From positions 1 to 10,354 of the forward strand of contig CANQFI010000057.1 of the NCBI GenBank assembly GCA_947598455.1: a stretch of 10,354 nucleotides of DNA, in the 5' to 3' direction. Within the stretch, counting starts at the first letter, position 1, and each line of letters starts with the position of its first letter. The stretch comes from an uncultured Bacilli bacterium. Its GTDB lineage: Bacteria; Bacillota_I; Bacilli_A; RF39; UBA660. The notes beneath the pieces are model-generated. The model had not been told where the DNA came from. It ran no database searches and worked only from the letters and a program-made list of their open reading frames with translations. Shown here piece after piece: positions 1 to 5,644 of the stretch. The position numbers were made by a program, and so were the translations under genes.

Positions 1-1
1 T

Positions 2-70
2 AATGAATTTAAAGAAGTCTTTGAATATATAAAAAACAATGATATAACATCTTTAATTAATAAAGATTAA
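2..70 (+). CDS. 3' end of an upstream gene (partial, product unknown)
   Basis: An open frame enters from the left edge and encodes NEFKEVFEYIKNNDITSLINKD before a TAA stop. Only 22 residues are visible. They are charged and look like an amphipathic helix, so no family can be named. The stop lies 19 bases before the next start codon on the same strand, and neither a terminator nor a clear promoter sits between them. This gene and the sigma-like gene after it are therefore probably co-transcribed. The frame could be a chance opening, since it is short and AT-rich DNA is poor in GC-containing stop contexts, but its position and end are those expected of a real operon neighbour. Confidence 0.55.
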   Translation, partial: NEFKEVFEYIKNNDITSLINKD

Positions 71-89
71 TAATTTAGTAGGGGGAATT

Positions 90-1604
90 ATGGCAAAAAT
101 AATATATTTTTATCAAGGTTTATCTTTAAGACAATATTGCTTAAGTCATAAAATCAACTATGATTGTATTTTAGCACGTATTGAAGATTTAAAAAAAGTA
201 AAACCCAATCTTAATTCAGATGAAATAGTTACAGAAGCCTTAGAGAAATATCAAGACCCACGTTGTCGTTTTACTTATCAAGGACTTTCATTAAGATCTT
301 ATTGTGAAAAACATAACTATAGTTATCAGCGAATTTATCGTCGAATAAAAAATCTAACTGATGCCGAAGAAATAAAAGCCAAATTAAATAATTTCTTTGC
401 TACTAATCCAACTAAGCGTATTCCCCGTTATAAAATAGATGGTCTAAGCCTAAAAAAATATTGTGCTTTAAAAAAATATATTTATCCAACTATAAAAACT
501 TATATCGCTAATATTCGAGAAGCTAATCCTCATCTTAGTGATGATGAAATAGTATCTGCTGCTATCGAATATTACAAGAAATATCACGAATATAAAGAAA
601 TATGGTTTTATCATGGTGAAAGACTAGTTGATTATTGTAAAAAAAATAATTTATCCTATGCTAACATTTTTAGTTATTTAGATAAAATGAATATCTCAAA
701 CCCACAAGACATATCTGATGAAGACTTGAATAATGCTATAAAAAAATATTATGTTAAAGTTCGTAAAGATGCTTTTGCTAAACTAAAAAATTGCCAAACA
801 GAAGAAGAATACCAAGAAATAATTACTATTCTAAATATTGATAAAACATCAGTTGACTTAGTAAAAACATTTAATTATAACACCTTAAAAGCCATATACT
901 TTGTATGGTATTTTGGTAAAGAACAAAATAATAAAATATCATTAAATATAAAAAGAATTAATACAATCTTAAAATGTGTAGGTCGTATTGACTTATTTGA
1001 AATAAACTTTTTACTTGGTTATTATTATTCTGGAATATATGATACAAGACAATTGATTTATAATAAAATTTTTTTAAGTATTCGTAAAATAGTTAGTAAT
1101 TTAAGCAAAATATACCATATTTTGCCTAATAGTGATTATTATCAAGAATTAAAATCAGAAGCTGATCTTTTAGCATTTGAGTTTATTGAACGAACAAATT
1201 CCAGATATATTGGTCAAATAATCAGTTATATGAATGCTTATATTACCGGCTGTTTAAAAAGAAAGATAATTAGAGATTTAAAAGAAAATGATTTACTAAG
1301 TCTTAATAATAAAATATCTTTTAATACCAAAAAAGAATATATTGAAAATTTATCTGACACTCCCTCAATTGTAGATACTTCATATTTTAGTGATGAAATG
1401 CTAACAATTATAAAAAAACTAAGTCCTATAGAACAAAAATATATTGTCTTAAGATACCAATCTTTATATGAAGATAATGAAATAGCTGAAATTTTAAATT
1501 TATCTTTAGCTGATATTTTAGATCTTCAAAATCGTCTTTTAACTAAGTTAAAAAATAATACTCAAATTCAATCTATTTGTTTGCAAAAAAAAATAATAAT
1601 TTAA
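90..1604 (+). CDS. Sigma-70-like protein with four N-terminal repeats
   Basis: This 504-residue protein has two halves. Residues 8-223 hold four repeats of 53-58 residues, each built around G-x-x-L-x-x-Y-C, then a Y-x-x-I helix and often a D-E-I-V/A-x-x-Y helix. Residues about 325-400 resemble sigma-70 region 2 (S-E-A-D-L-L-A-F-E-F at 356-365, then Y-M-N-A-Y-I-T-G-C-L-K-R at 380-391). Residues 436-488 resemble region 4, a helix-turn-helix (L-S-P-I-E-Q-K-Y-I-V-L-R-Y, then E-I-A-E-I-L-N-L-S-L-A). By analogy it may bind RNA polymerase and promoter DNA, and the repeats could be extra DNA-binding units; both roles are inferred. It is longer than typical alternative sigma factors because of the repeats. 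There is no signal peptide or membrane segment. The start follows GGGGG at 81-85, four bases before the ATG, and the frame sits 19 bases after the upstream gene. It could also be a sigma-derived regulator that no longer directs transcription. Confidence 0.8.
   Translation: MAKIIYFYQGLSLRQYCLSHKINYDCILARIEDLKKVKPNLNSDEIVTEALEKYQDPRCRFTYQGLSLRSYCEKHNYSYQRIYRRIKNLTDAEEIKAKLNNFFATNPTKRIPRYKIDGLSLKKYCALKKYIYPTIKTYIANIREANPHLSDDEIVSAAIEYYKKYHEYKEIWFYHGERLVDYCKKNNLSYANIFSYLDKMNISNPQDISDEDLNNAIKKYYVKVRKDAFAKLKNCQTEEEYQEIITILNIDKTSVDLVKTFNYNTLKAIYFVWYFGKEQNNKISLNIKRINTILKCVGRIDLFEINFLLGYYYSGIYDTRQLIYNKIFLSIRKIVSNLSKIYHILPNSDYYQELKSEADLLAFEFIERTNSRYIGQIISYMNAYITGCLKRKIIRDLKENDLLSLNNKISFNTKKEYIENLSDTPSIVDTSYFSDEMLTIIKKLSPIEQKYIVLRYQSLYEDNEIAEILNLSLADILDLQNRLLTKLKNNTQIQSICLQKKIII
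111..755 (+). repeat. Four coding repeats of about 55 codons
   Basis: The repeats are degenerate at the protein level. The conserved Gly falls at residues 10, 65, 118 and 176 and the Tyr-Cys pair at 16-17, 71-72, 124-125 and 182-183, a period of 53-58 residues. Units 1 to 3 also keep Ser-Leu after the Gly, while unit 4 is more divergent (G-E-R-L). DNA identity between units is low, so this is an old internal duplication and not a recent tandem expansion. The helical pattern suits small helix-turn-helix-like modules, which is inference. Confidence 0.8.
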
Positions 1605-1651
1605 AAAAATTTTAAAATTTTCAAAATTCGACAATAACCGACAGCTGAGTA

Positions 1652-1660
1652 TGTCATAAT
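1652..1660 (+). promoter_or_regulatory. Extended -10 promoter for the cold shock gene
   Basis: TGT followed by CATAAT forms an extended -10 element with one mismatch to TATAAT. The best -35 candidate, TCGACA at 1628-1633, lies 21 bases upstream, which is too far, so the promoter would rely on the TG extension. Transcription would start near 1667, giving a leader of about 25 bases with the strong GAGGAGGA ribosome binding site at 1678-1685. A long cold-shock-type 5' leader is not present. Confidence 0.45.
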
Positions 1661-1691
1661 ATCAATGTGCTAAGCTAGAGGAGGAATAAAA

Positions 1692-1901
1692 ATGGAAAGT
1701 AAAGTAAAATGGTTTAATAATGAAAAAGGATATGGATTTATCGAATATAAGGAGAATGAAGATATATTTGTTCATTATTCAGCTATTCTACAGGATGGTT
1801 ATAAAACTTTAAATCAAGGAGACAATGTTTATTTTGACTTAGTTGAAACATCTAAAGGATTTCAAGCTAAAAATGTTCAACAAATTCATCAAGCCATTTA
1901 A
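1692..1901 (+). CDS. csp: Cold shock domain protein (CspA family)
   Basis: This 69-residue protein has the normal length and layout of a single cold shock domain. The opening is the family's V-K-W-F-N, RNP1 is K-G-Y-G-F-I-E-Y at residues 12-19, and RNP2 is D-I-F-V-H-Y-S-A-I at 24-32, with aromatic residues placed for nucleic acid stacking. Members bind single-stranded RNA and DNA in the cytoplasm and act as RNA chaperones, in cold shock or in normal growth depending on the paralog. Which role applies here cannot be read from the sequence. The GAGGAGGA site about six bases upstream fixes the start. The gene appears to be monocistronic, with its own extended -10 promoter in front and an intrinsic terminator at 2020-2048. 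Confidence 0.96.
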   Translation: MESKVKWFNNEKGYGFIEYKENEDIFVHYSAILQDGYKTLNQGDNVYFDLVETSKGFQAKNVQQIHQAI

Positions 1902-2019
1902 GTACTTAGAAGTATTAAACATTAGATAATTGATTTACATAAAAAAATATAATTATGTTTAGCACATCAAGATCAGTAAATCATAATTGAAGTTTAGTAT
2001 TAATAAGTAATTGAAAACT
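1902..2019 (+). other. 3' untranslated trailer of the csp gene, possibly structured
   Basis: There is no supported gene between the csp stop and its terminator. One long-range pairing is visible: TGATTTAC at 1931-1938 matches GTAAATCA at 1976-1983 over 8 bp, with a smaller CATAA/TTATG pairing nested inside. A 118-base trailer is long for this window and might carry a stability element or be processed into a small RNA, but nothing more can be shown. The only small ATG frame, 1955-1990, lacks a ribosome binding site. Confidence 0.3.
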
Positions 2020-2048
2020 AAATAACTACAAATGGTAGTTATTTTTTT
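2020..2048 (+). terminator. Intrinsic terminator after csp
   Basis: AAATAACTAC (2020-2029) pairs perfectly with GTAGTTATTT (2035-2044) around a five-base loop, and the T-run continues to 2048. The end of this T-run forms the first two bases of the -35 box of the hisS leader promoter, so the csp and hisS units are packed edge to edge. Confidence 0.8.
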
Positions 2049-2075
2049 GACAAAATATTCATTTCGTATTAAGAT
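2047..2075 (+). promoter_or_regulatory. Promoter of the hisS leader
   Basis: A perfect -35 TTGACA (2047-2052) is followed after exactly 17 bases by TAAGAT (2070-2075, four of six matches to TATAAT). Transcription would begin near 2082, just before the leader peptide's ribosome binding site and about 205 bases before hisS. The transcript would therefore contain the leader peptide frame and all the attenuator segments. Confidence 0.7.
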
Positions 2076-2099
2076 ATCAATAAGAAAGGGCAGATTACT

Positions 2100-2159
2100 A
2101 TGTTAAAAATATTAAATGTACATGTACATCATCATAATAATCTACACTTGTTTAAATAA
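2100..2159 (+). CDS. Putative histidine-rich leader peptide upstream of hisS
   Basis: This 19-codon frame encodes MLKILNVHVHHHNNLHLFK and ends in TAA. Histidine takes five of the 19 codons: CAT at 2121, 2127, 2130 and 2133, and CAC at 2145. Three are consecutive, which is far above the roughly 2 percent expected of ordinary protein. A GAAAGGG ribosome binding site (2084-2090) lies nine bases before the ATG, and the frame sits just after the predicted transcription start. Its likely role is to act as a sensor: ribosomes slow at the His codons when charged tRNA-His is scarce and thereby choose the fold of the RNA downstream. The peptide itself probably has no function. This follows the his operon leader peptides of enterobacteria; for this gene it is inference from position and composition. 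Too short for most automatic gene callers. Confidence 0.8.
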   Translation: MLKILNVHVHHHNNLHLFK

Positions 2160-2251
2160 CAATCAGTTATGGTAACAAGTGTTATTTGTGATGCTTGTTA
2201 CTTGTATATAATAAATAAAACTAGAACTATACAAGTGTATAGTTCTTTTTT
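2144..2251 (+). promoter_or_regulatory. Transcription attenuator of hisS with alternative RNA pairings
   Basis: Four segments compete. Segment 1 (2144-2152, ACACTTGTT, inside the leader frame) pairs with segment 2 (2174-2182, AACAAGTGT) over 9 bp, with an extra ATAAC/GTTAT stem at 2156-2170. Segment 2 can instead pair with segment 3: GGTAACAAG at 2171-2179 with CTTGTTACT at 2194-2202, 9 bp including one G-U. Segment 3 can instead pair with segment 4: ACTTGTATA at 2200-2208 with TATACAAGT at 2228-2236. That last pairing consumes the 5' arm and loop of the terminator at 2223-2251. So 1:2 allows the 3:4 antiterminator, while 2:3 allows the terminator. A ribosome at the leader stop (2157-2159) would cover to about 2170 and mask segment 1, which favours termination when His is plentiful. 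Stalling at the first CAT codons leaves segment 1 free and favours read-through. The pairings are seen; the order of events is inferred. The terminator hairpin is the more stable fold, so kinetics must matter. Confidence 0.65.
2223..2251 (+). terminator. Intrinsic terminator in front of hisS (attenuator)
   Basis: AGAACTATAC (2223-2232) pairs perfectly with GTATAGTTCT (2237-2246) around an AAGT loop, followed by a T-run through 2251. It stands between the hisS leader promoter and the hisS start codon with no other gene between, so it can only serve as a conditional stop within the leader. Its 5' arm overlaps the sequence that pairs with 2200-2208 in the competing fold. Confidence 0.85.
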
Positions 2252-2286
2252 AGTAATAAGCATAAAAAAAGAGAGAAGGAGAAAAT

Positions 2287-3588
2287 ATGATAATACAAAA
2301 TGTTAAAGGTGGTTATGATTTTTTACCTAAAGAACAAAAAATCAGAAATTATATCAATGCTGTTTTAAAAAATACTTTTGAAAATTATGGCTATCAACCA
2401 ATTGAAACAAGTATCTTATGTTACTTTGATATGCTTGCTGGTAAGTATGATGAAAATAATGATATTTTAAATGAAATATATAAATTAAGTGATCAAGGTG
2501 GTAGAAAACTAGGACTTCGTTATGATTTAACTGTCCCATTTGCTAAATTTATTGCTTTAAACAAAAATGAAATTAAATTGCCATTTAAAAGATATGAAAT
2601 AAATAAAGTTTTTCGTGATGGCCCGGTAAAAGTCGGCAGAGACCGTGAATTTACGCAATGTGATGTTGATGTAGTAGGTTTAGATAATCAAATGATTGAA
2701 GCTGAATTATTAAATTTATATGTTGATGCTTTTACAAAGTTAAATATTGAAATAATTATTAAATTTAATAGTCGTAATCTTATGAGTGGTTTAATAACTG
2801 AAGCTGGTGTTAAAGAAGCATTGATATCTAGTACCATTACTATTTTAGATAAAATAGATAAACTATCTAAGGAAGAATTAACAACTGAATTACTTAATAT
2901 ATCTTTAGAAGATAAGCAAATAAAAACTTTATTAGATTACTTTACTTTAGATTTATCTAAACTAAATAAAAAATTTAAAAATAGTAATAATGAATTAATA
3001 ATTAAAGGTTTAACAGAACTAAATGATTTAGTAGAATACCTTAAAGCTTTAGGTATTGCTGACTACTGCGTCTTTACATCCTCTTTAGCACGTGGCCAAG
3101 ATTATTATACTGGTAATGTTTTTGAAGTATATGAAAAAAATGGTAAATTAAGTGGTGCTATCGGTGGTGGTGGTCGTTATGATAAAATGATTACAGACTT
3201 TATCGCTGATGGAAATACTTATCCAGCTGTTGGTATTAGTTTTGGTTTAACATCAATTTATGAATTATTAAAAAATGATGAAACTTTAAATAGTAATGTT
3301 ACCTTAGATTTATATATTATTCCTTTAGGCACCAAGTCTGAAAGTTTAAAACTAGCTAATAACTTACGTAAATATAATTTAAATATCGATCTTGAAATGA
3401 ATGATAAAAAAATTAAAAAAAGCTTAGATTATTGTAATAAAGAAAATATTCCTTATGTTATTATTTTAGGCGAAGATGAAATAAAAAATGGTTCTTTTAA
3501 TTTACGTAATATGAATAATAAAGAAGAGTATTCAATAAGTTTTAATAATATTGAAGAAGTTTATAACATAATAAAAAAGGATAGATAA
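2287..3588 (+). CDS. hisS: Histidyl-tRNA synthetase
   Basis: HisRS charges tRNA-His with histidine at the cost of ATP in the cytoplasm. The 433 residues match the usual bacterial length. The class II core is clear: the N-terminal K-G-G-Y-D-F-L-P (7-14), motif 2 with V-F-R-D-G and G-R-D-R-E-F-T-Q-C-D-V-D (108-128), the histidine-binding loop A-R-G-Q-D-Y-Y-T-G (268-276), G-A-I-G-G-G-G-R-Y-D (290-299) and motif 3 P-A-V-G-I-S-F-G-L (313-321). The C-terminal part from about 338 (L-D-L-Y-I-I-P-L-G) is the anticodon-binding domain. The AAGGAG site at 2276-2281, five bases before the ATG, fixes the start. In many Bacilli aspS follows hisS, but here the gene stands alone and ends in a terminator shared with a convergent gene. 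Expression is probably controlled by the His leader attenuator directly upstream. All key residues appear present, so this should be the working enzyme. Confidence 0.98.
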   Translation: MIIQNVKGGYDFLPKEQKIRNYINAVLKNTFENYGYQPIETSILCYFDMLAGKYDENNDILNEIYKLSDQGGRKLGLRYDLTVPFAKFIALNKNEIKLPFKRYEINKVFRDGPVKVGRDREFTQCDVDVVGLDNQMIEAELLNLYVDAFTKLNIEIIIKFNSRNLMSGLITEAGVKEALISSTITILDKIDKLSKEELTTELLNISLEDKQIKTLLDYFTLDLSKLNKKFKNSNNELIIKGLTELNDLVEYLKALGIADYCVFTSSLARGQDYYTGNVFEVYEKNGKLSGAIGGGGRYDKMITDFIADGNTYPAVGISFGLTSIYELLKNDETLNSNVTLDLYIIPLGTKSESLKLANNLRKYNLNIDLEMNDKKIKKSLDYCNKENIPYVIILGEDEIKNGSFNLRNMNNKEEYSISFNNIEEVYNIIKKDR

Positions 3589-3612
3589 TTGCCTATAATT
3601 ATCTATCCTTTT
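3575..3612. terminator. Bidirectional terminator between convergent genes
   Basis: AAAAGGATAGATAATT (3575-3590) pairs over 16 bp with AATTATCTATCCTTTT (3597-3612) around a six-base loop. The hairpin contains the stop codons of both hisS and the convergent minus-strand gene. In the minus direction the stem runs into six T residues; in the plus direction only four. It should stop transcription from both sides, more firmly from the minus strand. Confidence 0.8.
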
Positions 3613-4421
3613 AATAAGTTATTTAAAAATTGTTTTACTTTCTTACTGAAAGTTAACTTTTGTACTTTGTTTTCTTCTTTTTCTTCTTGAAGTACTTCTC
3701 TAGGTTTAATTTTTACACTTGTAATAAGTGCTTTTTTATCTTTACTAATCTTGCTTGTTTGCTCAAAATCACCCAAAAATTCATTACATTCAGTATTATT
3801 CATAATTAAAAGACTCAAAGATGATTGCAATAAACCAGTTGGAATATTTTCCGTATCGGTCAAATCTTTTCCATCACGACGATATAAAATAGTTTGCATA
3901 GGATTAAGACCTTGCTTAATTATATAGTCTGAATTATCATCAGGTTCTATCATAAACCCATCACTATCTCCAACTTCTGGTAGTGGTATAGAAATAAAAC
4001 CTTGCTTAAACCATAATATTTTTGGTATAGCTGAAAATTTATGCTTTAATAATTCATGCTTATTTCTTAAATTCATATGTTTTTTACGTTCTTCTTGAGA
4101 GAAAGAATTAAATTTATCAGCTATTTCATTCATTTCATCTTGAATTGCTTGACCATGGCTAAATAAATCTTCTTCACTAAGTTTATAATAATCTTTAAAA
4201 TTAATAATCCAATCAGTATCTTTAAAATACTTAACTGCTACTGGATCATCAAAACGAACAAATTCACTATTATTATTTTCGTTAATAATCACAACACCAT
4301 TGCCAAATACTTGCGTAACAATAACGGCAGGTATAACCTCATCAGAATGCATTAAAAATGCTAAATCATCTAATTGAACATAAACAACTTCTTTATTATT
4401 TTCAATATTATATATTTTCAT
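3603..4421 (-). CDS. Hypothetical cytoplasmic protein, 272 aa
   Basis: I do not recognise a family. The start is placed at the internal ATG encoding M-K-I-Y-N-I-E because a perfect AGGAGG lies four bases before it. An in-frame start 15 codons further upstream has no such site and would run through the likely promoter. The protein has no signal peptide or membrane segment. Residues 1-75 look like beta strands, 80-130 are strongly charged and helical (possible coiled coil, with S-F-S-Q-E-E-R-K-K-H), 130-210 look globular with P-K-I-L-W-F-K-Q-G-F, and the tail from 250 is lysine-rich (K-K-V-K-Q-F-L-N-N-L-L-K-G). It is convergent with hisS and divergent from the WXG-NlpC/P60 gene, with only 90 bases between starts, so the two promoters are almost back to back. 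A functional link with that secreted protein is possible but untested. Confidence 0.8.
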   Translation of the reverse strand: MKIYNIENNKEVVYVQLDDLAFLMHSDEVIPAVIVTQVFGNGVVIINENNNSEFVRFDDPVAVKYFKDTDWIINFKDYYKLSEEDLFSHGQAIQDEMNEIADKFNSFSQEERKKHMNLRNKHELLKHKFSAIPKILWFKQGFISIPLPEVGDSDGFMIEPDDNSDYIIKQGLNPMQTILYRRDGKDLTDTENIPTGLLQSSLSLLIMNNTECNEFLGDFEQTSKISKDKKALITSVKIKPREVLQEEKEENKVQKLTFSKKVKQFLNNLLKG

Positions 4422-4438
4422 AAAACCTCCTGTAACAT

Positions 4439-4447
4439 ATGATAACA
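4439..4447 (-). promoter_or_regulatory. Extended -10 promoter of the 272-aa protein gene
   Basis: Read on the minus strand, TGT is followed by TATCAT, an extended -10 with one mismatch to TATAAT. TTGTTT, 16 bases further upstream, is a weak -35. Transcription would start near 4432, leaving a leader of only about 11 bases with AGGAGG at its very 5' end. That short leader lowers confidence. Confidence 0.35.
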
Positions 4448-4480
4448 CAAACGAATTAATAAACAAATAATAAATTAATG

Positions 4481-4489
4481 TGATATAAT
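4481..4489 (+). promoter_or_regulatory. Extended -10 promoter of the WXG-NlpC/P60 gene
   Basis: TGA followed by a perfect TATAAT forms a full extended -10 element. No convincing -35 box is seen, which the TG extension can make up for. The start of transcription would be near 4496, giving a leader of about 16 bases with the GTGAGG ribosome binding site at 4497-4502. Confidence 0.6.
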
Positions 4490-4511
4490 AAAAATAGTGA
4501 GGTAGATAGAT

Positions 4512-5567
4512 ATGGATTATTCTTCAAAAGCTAATAGTATAAGTGCTACATTAACTGGGTTTGAAAACACATCAAAAAGTATAAGTGAAGTATCATTTGA
4601 TTCTGTCTGGAGTGGTGATGCCTATGCTACTCAAACAAGTAATTTAACTAAAACTATTAATAACATTAATAATCAAATTAGTAATATCAAAACTTTTATT
4701 GATGCTTTAAATCAATTACAAGAATATAAAAATACTAAAGAATCAATTAGTAGCTTACGTAGTCAATATTTAAATTTAGATGATACTCCTGAAAATGCCA
4801 CAGACCGCAATAACTTATCAGATAAAATAACAAGTCTAGAATCTAATAATAATGCATTAAGAACCTCAATTAAAAATTCTTTAAGTTCTATAGGAAGTAT
4901 TTCTACTGAAGCCATTGCTATTACATATGAATCACAAGATGACTATAAAGAATATGCCAATAAAATATCAGATCTATATAATTTAAATAAACAAGGTAAA
5001 TTATCACTAATGGGATCTAAAGAAACCTTACTTAATTATTTCACAGAAGAAGAGGTTCAAAGTGAAATAAATAGTATTAAAAGTCAATATTCAGGTCGTA
5101 ACGCTGCTGTTAATTGCGCTGTCGGTTTAATGAGTATTGCCGCTTCAGCCGGTAAAATAATTTCTTATAATCTAGAAACAGATACTAATACTACAAACTA
5201 TAATTCATCTAATCCTAAAACATTTCCGTTATCTGAAGTTATAAATGGTACGGATTGTAGTTCGTTCGTTTCATGGGCTGTTAATCAAGGAACTAATAAC
5301 ACGTTTACAACAAAATCCACCAAAGATTTTAAAACAGTTGGTGATAAAATTAGTTTTTCTAAAGCACGCCCTGGCGATATTATTGTTTCAAATAATTCTC
5401 ATGTTGGTTTAATCGTAGAAAATCATCCAGAAGAGAACTATTTCTTAGTAGCTGAAGAGGGTGGAAAAGAGCATGGTCTTGTTGTACAAAAAAGACCTTA
5501 TAGTAGTTTAGATAACTTTAATGCCCGCGACTTATCTTATGTCTATGGTGAAAAATATGATGTTTAA
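4512..5567 (+). CDS. WXG100-like protein fused to an NlpC/P60 cysteine peptidase
   Basis: Residues 1-70 form an all-helical, Ser/Asn-rich domain with V-W-S-G-D-A-Y at 32-38, matching the W-x-G turn of WXG100 (ESAT-6-like) proteins. Residues 70-195 are predicted helical with coiled-coil character. Residues about 198-345 are an NlpC/P60 domain with the catalytic Cys in G-T-D-C-S-S-F-V-S-W (Cys249) and the catalytic His in P-G-D-I-I-V-S-N-N-S-H-V-G-L (His297). NlpC/P60 enzymes usually cut gamma-D-Glu-diamino acid bonds in peptidoglycan stem peptides. There is no signal peptide or lipobox, so export would have to use a non-Sec route, and the WXG domain points to type VII secretion; no secretion gene lies in this window. 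The likely job is wall remodelling or attack on neighbours. The start follows GTGAGG nine bases upstream. The gene has its own promoter and terminator. The domain assignment is firm for NlpC/P60, moderate for WXG100. Confidence 0.85.
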   Translation: MDYSSKANSISATLTGFENTSKSISEVSFDSVWSGDAYATQTSNLTKTINNINNQISNIKTFIDALNQLQEYKNTKESISSLRSQYLNLDDTPENATDRNNLSDKITSLESNNNALRTSIKNSLSSIGSISTEAIAITYESQDDYKEYANKISDLYNLNKQGKLSLMGSKETLLNYFTEEEVQSEINSIKSQYSGRNAAVNCAVGLMSIAASAGKIISYNLETDTNTTNYNSSNPKTFPLSEVINGTDCSSFVSWAVNQGTNNTFTTKSTKDFKTVGDKISFSKARPGDIIVSNNSHVGLIVENHPEENYFLVAEEGGKEHGLVVQKRPYSSLDNFNARDLSYVYGEKYDV

Positions 5568-5588
5568 AGCTTAATTTAAGCTTTTTTC
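5566..5588 (+). terminator. Intrinsic terminator after the WXG-NlpC/P60 gene
   Basis: AAAGCTT (5566-5572) pairs with AAGCTTT (5578-5584) around AATTT, followed by T residues and a second T stretch. The hairpin begins inside the stop codon of the gene. The stem is short, at 7 bp, but well placed. Confidence 0.7.
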
Positions 5589-5589
5589 T

Positions 5590-5617
5590 TTTACCTTAAA
5601 TCTTTTTGTATTATAAT
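5590..5617 (+). promoter_or_regulatory. Promoter of the HD-domain gene
   Basis: A perfect TATAAT (5612-5617) lies 16 bases after TTTACC (5590-5595, four of six matches to TTGACA). Transcription would start near 5624, about 21 bases before the chosen start codon. This excludes the in-frame ATG at 5606, which lies within the promoter. Confidence 0.55.
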
Positions 5618-5644
5618 AAACATGTTATAAACTTGGAGGTAAAT

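Noticed and set aside
111..755. Repeat array as a possible CRISPR
   Set aside because: The repeats are about 160 bases, degenerate in DNA and in frame within a protein gene; they are protein repeats.
1605..1630. A/T palindromes after the sigma-like gene, as a terminator
   Set aside because: Only A-T pairs with no GC and no distinct T-run after a defined stem, so it is expected by chance in this composition.
1955..1990. Eleven-residue ATG frame after csp
   Set aside because: It has no ribosome binding site and no codon bias towards one amino acid, unlike the leader frame at 2100.
2116..2129. Perfect 14-base palindrome ATGTACATGTACAT, as an operator
   Set aside because: It lies inside the leader frame and arises from alternating GTA and CAT codons (Val-His-Val-His), so coding explains it.
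2082..2286. T-box riboswitch for hisS
   Set aside because: The conserved T-box bulge sequence is absent and the leader is too short; a His-rich reading frame and competing hairpins explain the region better.
2354..2539. Open frame on the minus strand inside hisS
   Set aside because: It is antisense to the conserved catalytic core of hisS, has no ribosome binding site, and its translation is of low complexity; it is a shadow of the hisS codons.
4422..4466. Fifteen-codon N-terminal extension of the 272-aa protein
   Set aside because: No ribosome binding site precedes the upstream start, whereas a perfect AGGAGG lies just before the internal ATG at 4421.
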